DNA of 64,000 nucleotides from Symbiodinium natans (lineage: Eukaryota; Sar; Dinophyceae; Suessiales; Symbiodiniaceae): positions 339,647-403,646 of the forward strand of contig CAJNDS010002144.1 in assembly GCA_905221605.1 (NCBI GenBank). Direction: 5' to 3'. The notes under the pieces are model-generated. The model saw nothing but the letters and a program-made list of their open reading frames with translations. It was not told the DNA's origin and made no database searches. Positions within the stretch are counted from its first letter, which is position 1, and every line of letters starts with the position of its first letter. A program made the translations under genes and the position numbers. Below, piece after piece: positions 59,096 through 64,000 of this stretch.

Positions 59096-61112
59096 CTAAC
59101 CCTAAACCCTAAACCCTAAACCCTAAACCCTAAACCCTAAACCCTAAACCCTAAACCCTAAACCCTAAACCCTAAACCATGAGCCGGCAAGTCCCCTGGA
59201 CCCACGTCCAAGAAATGGGTGGAAGGTCCGCTTCTTGAGGTTGGCATTGCTTGCCGTCGCATGTGGGTTTGGGTGGGTTTGGGTTTACAGGCACTTTCCT
59301 TGAGGGTTGGGGTCGAGGGTCTTGGGGGCCCCCAAAGTGTGTGGGCATGGAGTCTTGGGCGTTCGGGGTCTTTCGGGCTTTGTTTACCAAGAAAAGTAGA
59401 AGGGAACATGTATCTCAGGTGATGGGGGGAGGAGTGGGGGGGGGGTGGGCGAGGGGGAGGGGGAGGGATTAGGCGTTGTGAGGTTTGCATTCCGCTTCCT
59501 CGCAAAAGTCCTCTTCGAGAGTCTAGGGTTTAGAGTGAAGGATTCAGTTTCATATCAAGACCCTGACCCTAAACCCTGAACCCTAAACCACAAGTGGTTG
59601 GGTCACCGCACGTTCTGACTGACGCGGTCGGCGGTCAATCTTGCGACAGAGGCCCTGGCCTGAGCGCGGAAGGCTAGGGTTTTGGGGCTTCAGGGCTTGA
59701 GGGCTTTAGGGGTTTAGGGTTACAGCCTTTGCCCGAAGGCTCCAAAGGACCCTCTTATACAGAGGGACTGGTACCTCCTGGGGAGGGTTCTGGGGCCTCA
59801 ATTTCTGATATTGGGGCCCAGGAGCCGTTGGGTGCTTTGGCTTTCAAGTAGGGCAATGGTAGCTAGAACTCCATATCTGCATGGTTGCAACCGCGGCCGG
59901 ATATCTTACAATGTTACGACTTCTGACTTGTGGCTGCCATGACACGGAAGCAAGTGCCTGAAAACACCGTACCACGTGGTTGAGGGTAAACCCTAAACCC
60001 TGCACCCTAAGCCACTTCTTCCGTACAATGGGAACGGTCCAAGGTCAGGGTTTAGGGCACCCGCCTCCTTCTGCTGGGATTTTGGCCCAAATAAATGTCA
60101 AGCCCCACAACCCTGAAGTCCTAACATGGCTAAAGCCCTAAAAGCCGAGGAAGCGGATGATACCCTAACACCCTGAAACCTACCTTATGAAGCCTAACCC
60201 CCTAGACCCCCAAGTCCTGAACCCTCAAGCCTAAACCCGAATAGCCTGAACCCTGAAGCTAAGCCTAAAACCCTGAAAATCCAAACGAAAAACCTAGCCG
60301 TAAAACCCTAAGCCCATAGAAGCCTACTGGTAAAACCCTACTCTCAAGGGACTAAAGGAGGGACCCTTATAGGGGACCTTCGGGGCAATAATGTAGGGGC
60401 TACTCAGGAATATAGGGACTATAATAAGGTCATATGGGGGCTCCATTAAAGGTTAAGGCTAAGGGTCCTTCTAGGAGTCTCTCCTTACTAGGCTGCCCAG
60501 TAACCTAGGCTTAAAAAGGGTAACCCTTTTTGCTTAAAGGGGTTTATAAGGGAACCTAAACCCCCCAAAAAAAGGGAATAAGGGCACTACTGGGCATCCT
60601 AGCTTACTAGACCCCCTAAGGAATCCTACTCTCTACGCCGCCTAGTGCTTCTCACCAAGCGACCAGAAGGCCGAGTGTAGTGAGCCATGCTCCGGCTGAA
60701 GCGCACCTCAGAAACCTAAACCTTTAAAGCCCCTGAGCCCCTAAACCCTTAAACCCTTAAACGCTTAAACCCTTGAACCGTTGACCCTTGAACCCTTCAC
60801 GATTCCGGGGGCTCAGGGTTCGGAGGAGCAGTCTGTTGAAGAGGAGAAAGAAACTAGATGCCTGTTTTGCGGGTTCCTCCCAAGTGGCCCAATGGTCCCA
60901 CGGCCTGCTGTTGGGGTTTAACTTGGGGCCGGGCGGCGGGGGAGGGGGGAAGATCCGATGATCAAGCCTAAACCCTATGAGCACGAAACCCTACAAGCCT
61001 AACTAAACCCGAAGCCCAGGAACCCCTAAACACAATAACCCTAAACCCTAAACCCAAGAACGCTAAACCCAAGAACCCTTCTAACCCTAAACCCTGCACA
61101 CTCCCTTAACTT

Positions 61113-61208
61113 GGGATGTTCCCTCTTATACTAACAGTCCTTACTCGGGATAAACATAGGGGTACTACAATCCCTATTAAGGACTGTGAGTAAAGAGCGG
61201 AACATCCC
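61113..61208. mobile_element. Foldback element, 39-bp arms, 18-nt loop
   Basis: The left arm 61113-61151 starts GGGATGTTCCCTCTTATACT, and the right arm 61170-61208 ends GAGCGGAACATCCC. The two match in most positions, including the AACAGTCCTTA/TAAGGACTGT block. The same AAGGACTGT word recurs twice at 33582-33690. Confidence 0.65.
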
Positions 61209-64000
61209 AACCCTAAAAACGAAACCCTCTTCAGTTTCGCTGAAATCTTTCCGGCTGCTGTTCTTTTTCCCCCCTGGCACGGCCGTTCGCAAGCTCGCTT
61301 GTTGCAAAGAAGAACTGGAATTTATTGCCCAAACAGTGTGTCGTTTCCGATTCAAGAGGAAGGGGGGTTCCTATACGTTAAGAGTCGGTACATGATGCCG
61401 CGCATCGTGCGCCCTGCCGGCACCGGGCTGGCCTCGAAACTGTCGTCGCTTTTGGGCGTCCGTGTTCGCCACATGCGAAAACAGTCGTCGCTTTGTTGAG
61501 ATTCTGGTGTGGTGCCTTTGATGCAGTGGGATGCTTTGGCGTGCCCACATGGTCTCTCACTGTTTGGGTTCTGTGCTGGCCTAATGCTGTGTTTTGGGAA
61601 ATGTCTCATTATGATTCTCTTCTATCTCCTTTTGAAGGGGTCTTTGGCACGTAGTAGAAGTACAAGAAAATCTGAATAACAGAACGCCGAGGGCCAAAAG
61701 ACCAAAGAAAACCCTAAACCCTAAACCCTACACCCTACACCCTAAACCCTAAACCAAGCAAATAGCCGGGGAAACTCCTCACCGATTCTAGAGGAGTGTC
61801 GAATTCAAGCAAGTGGAGAGCCAGCTTGTAACTCCGATCGCCGGTCTTCAAAACCCTAAACCCTATATACACCCCAACCCTGAAACCAAAACCCCAAAGC
61901 CCTAAAGCCTAAACCCTAAACCCTGAACCCTGAACCCTGAACCCTACCTCTGGATGCATCCCAAGGGCGCGCTCATGGAGGAGTTCACGCCTTCCGAGCG
62001 GCTTGATGAGTTCAAATCCAGGGTTTAGGGTTTAGGGCTTAGGGCTTAGGGCTTAGGGTTTAGGGCTTCAGGATTTAGGGGTGTAGGCTTTAGGGGTGTA
62101 CTGTTTAATTAGGGTTTCGGGGGGTGTAGGGTTAATTACGGCGTAGGGTTGAGGGTGCAGGCCCCAGGTTTTCAGGGCTAAGGGTGCTCCCCCCCAAACC
62201 CTAAACCCTAAACCCGAGACCCTCAAAGCCCTATGAAATCCCAAACGCCTTGCAAGTGTGTATCCCCTTTGAGTCCTCATCCTAAAAGCTAAACCCATCA
62301 TGAGCCCTAAACTCTGAAGCAACAGTCCCGAGTTTAGGGCTTAGGGTTTAGGGCTTAGGGTTGAGGGACATATTCTTCGCCCCCAAAGGGTTTCGGGACG
62401 GGGGGTGTAAGGCGCTTCCATTCCTGATTTCCAAGCCCCTGTAAAACCCTAGGCCAGCCCTCAACCCTAAACCACCCCGAATCCTCTACCCGAAAGTCTA
62501 AACCATGAGCCCTAAAAACCTCAACCCTAAACCTAAACCCTAAACCCTAAACCCTAAACCCTCAACCCTCAACCCTCAACCCTAGGCCCTAAACCCTAAT
62601 CCTAAACTCAAATAAGGAGCCCAAGGTTGACAGAGCGCCATCGAGCCAGAGTTCGCGATTTCAGGTGCCCCCAAGGCGGTCGCCGGGTCCTGAGTCGCTG
62701 ATGCGGAACATGGGGTCGCGTTCCTCGTTCTGGCCCCCCACGGCCAGCATCGGCCGCCCCCGCGGTACGGCACAGGAAGGGCCACCACGTCCGACATTCA
62801 CTCTCTCTTGCCATCTGCAGTACTATTATGGAATTAGGTACCCAACAACCCTGTTTAGTATATAGTTTTGGGTGCTATAAGTCCATAGTGGTACTGGAGA
62901 TGAGCCCTCTGGGTTGTAAGAATCTCGAAATCCTGTCCTCCACTCGGATTGTTAGCACGGTGCTCCGGCCAGTTTGGTCGTGCGCGATCCTTAAGTCATT
63001 GCTTAAGGCCCCGAAACCCTAAACCCTAAACCCTAAGCCCTAAACCCTATAAACCCTTAAGTCATTGCTTAAGGGGCTTCGTTGAAATAGGCAGGGGGGG
63101 TGGCTAGGCTTCTGGGTTTGGGGTCTATGGACTTAGGGATAGTTCAGGGTTTCGGGGTTAGGGTTTGGGGTTGTGGGTAGTTTCGGATTTAGGGTTTAGG
63201 GTTTAGGGTTTAAAGTTTAGGGTTTAGGGTTTAGGGTAGTTTAATGTTCCAGGGTCAAGGGTTTCTGTGCCAGGGCGCTGATCGTGTCCAGAGCCACAGC
63301 AGCTCTCGTCATGGCCTTGCACACGTAGACTGCATCAGGGTTAGCTGCAGTGCAAAGCCCCCCCAAAAAGGCAGATCCATGAAGGTATATCTACAGTGCA
63401 TAGCCTCCCCAAACTGGTACATCCATGCAGGTAGGCCTAGCCGAAAGAAACCAAACCCCTGCTAGTCTTGGGGTTGCTTCAAGACTCCAAGAAAGCCCGG
63501 GGTTCAGGGAACCCTAAACCCTAAACCCTAAACCCTAAACCCTAAACCCTAAACCCTAAACCTTTAGGGTTTGGAGTTGAACGCTTCAAGATGGGAGAGG
63601 AAACATCCGTAAGCCAGGTATTAGGTGGTCCCTGATTACGCAGCCTTGGGTCCGCCCCAAACCCTAAACCCTAAACCCTAAACACTGGGCCACCCCCAAT
63701 CCCTACACCTCCCTAAACCCTAAACCCTAAACCCTAAACCCTAAACCCTAAACCCTAAACCCTAAACCCTAAACCCTAAACCCTAAGCCCGGGTCTGTAG
63801 TAACCAGAACTCTCATGTTTGCTTCTCAGACATGGACCCCACACAGCCTTAAGCCCCAAACCCTAAACCAGTAAACTCCAAACCCTAAGGGTTGGGGGTT
63901 TAGAGTTCAAACAGGGCTCGGGGTTTCAAATAGGGTTTAGGGTTTAAGTAGGGTTTAGGGCTTAGCCTTAGACTACTGCAACCCACCTGCATGGTAAAAC

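Larger units (their letters stand above)
54861..64000. repeat. Host repeats and spacers to the window end; no gene seen
   Basis: TTTAGGG arrays lie at 55454-55545, 55760-55845, 55945-56073, 56157-56280, 57621-57750 and 63188-63237. CCCTAAA arrays lie at 58134-58160, 58302-58373, 59096-59177, 63509-63563 and 63714-63787. The 58610-58960 stretch repeats a TTTTGGGTTCTTAAGGCATAAGT-like word. Open frames at 57737-58079 overlap each other on opposite strands, and neither looks genuine. The foldback elements are listed separately. Confidence 0.7.

Overview
The window is a stretch of nuclear DNA from a eukaryote, most likely a unicellular alga or other protist. It carries a complete integrated DNA virus of the Polinton-like virus / virophage type. 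The host DNA (1-2469 and 23535-64000) is densely sprinkled with short arrays of the plant/alveolate-type telomere heptamer TTTAGGG, or its complement CCCTAAA. The arrays occur in both orientations and are separated by roughly 80-300 bp of GC-richer spacer. This repeat type is used by land plants, many green algae, dinoflagellates and chromerids, so it narrows the host but does not identify it. I found no convincing host protein gene, rRNA or tRNA in about 43 kb of host sequence. Most long open frames there are by-products of the repeats.

The AT-rich island is a clean insertion of about 21.05 kb (2475-23529). Its ends are imperfect terminal inverted repeats of about 201 bp that begin AGCAAGCATAGGC, flanked by a 5-bp target duplication CGAAG (2470-2474 and 23530-23534). 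Genes are closely packed, intronless and on both strands. A left block of small minus-strand genes of unknown function precedes a packaging ATPase (+). A minus-strand virion block follows: an S74-type fibre, a GIY-YIG nuclease, the double jelly-roll major capsid protein, a small protein and a class-3 lipase-like protein. A plus-strand virion block then holds the minor capsid/penton-like protein and four probable virion or accessory proteins. A replication and integration block completes the element: a 296-aa protein that may be joined by frameshift to a DNA polymerase-like/SF1 helicase fusion, a second GIY-YIG protein and an rve-type integrase. Together these cover capsid assembly, packaging, replication, attachment or entry, and integration. 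No adenain-type maturation protease was recognised. Many gene ends in the island coincide with AT-rich inverted repeats that could form 3'-end hairpins, as described for mimivirus and virophage transcripts. Between the integrase and the right terminal repeat lies about 1.3 kb of GC-richer DNA with a decayed or spliced coiled-coil gene.

The rest of the host region contains several repeat systems: a 98-bp satellite with an alternating two-unit pattern (49711-50455), a 58-bp minisatellite beside two opposed 8-bp arrays (42590-43337), a pure GGGGTTT array (50975-51111), a 485-bp tandem duplication (44053-45040), and several foldback or MITE-like short inverted-repeat elements. The whole host part reads as subtelomeric or telomere-repeat-invaded heterochromatin with no evident genes.
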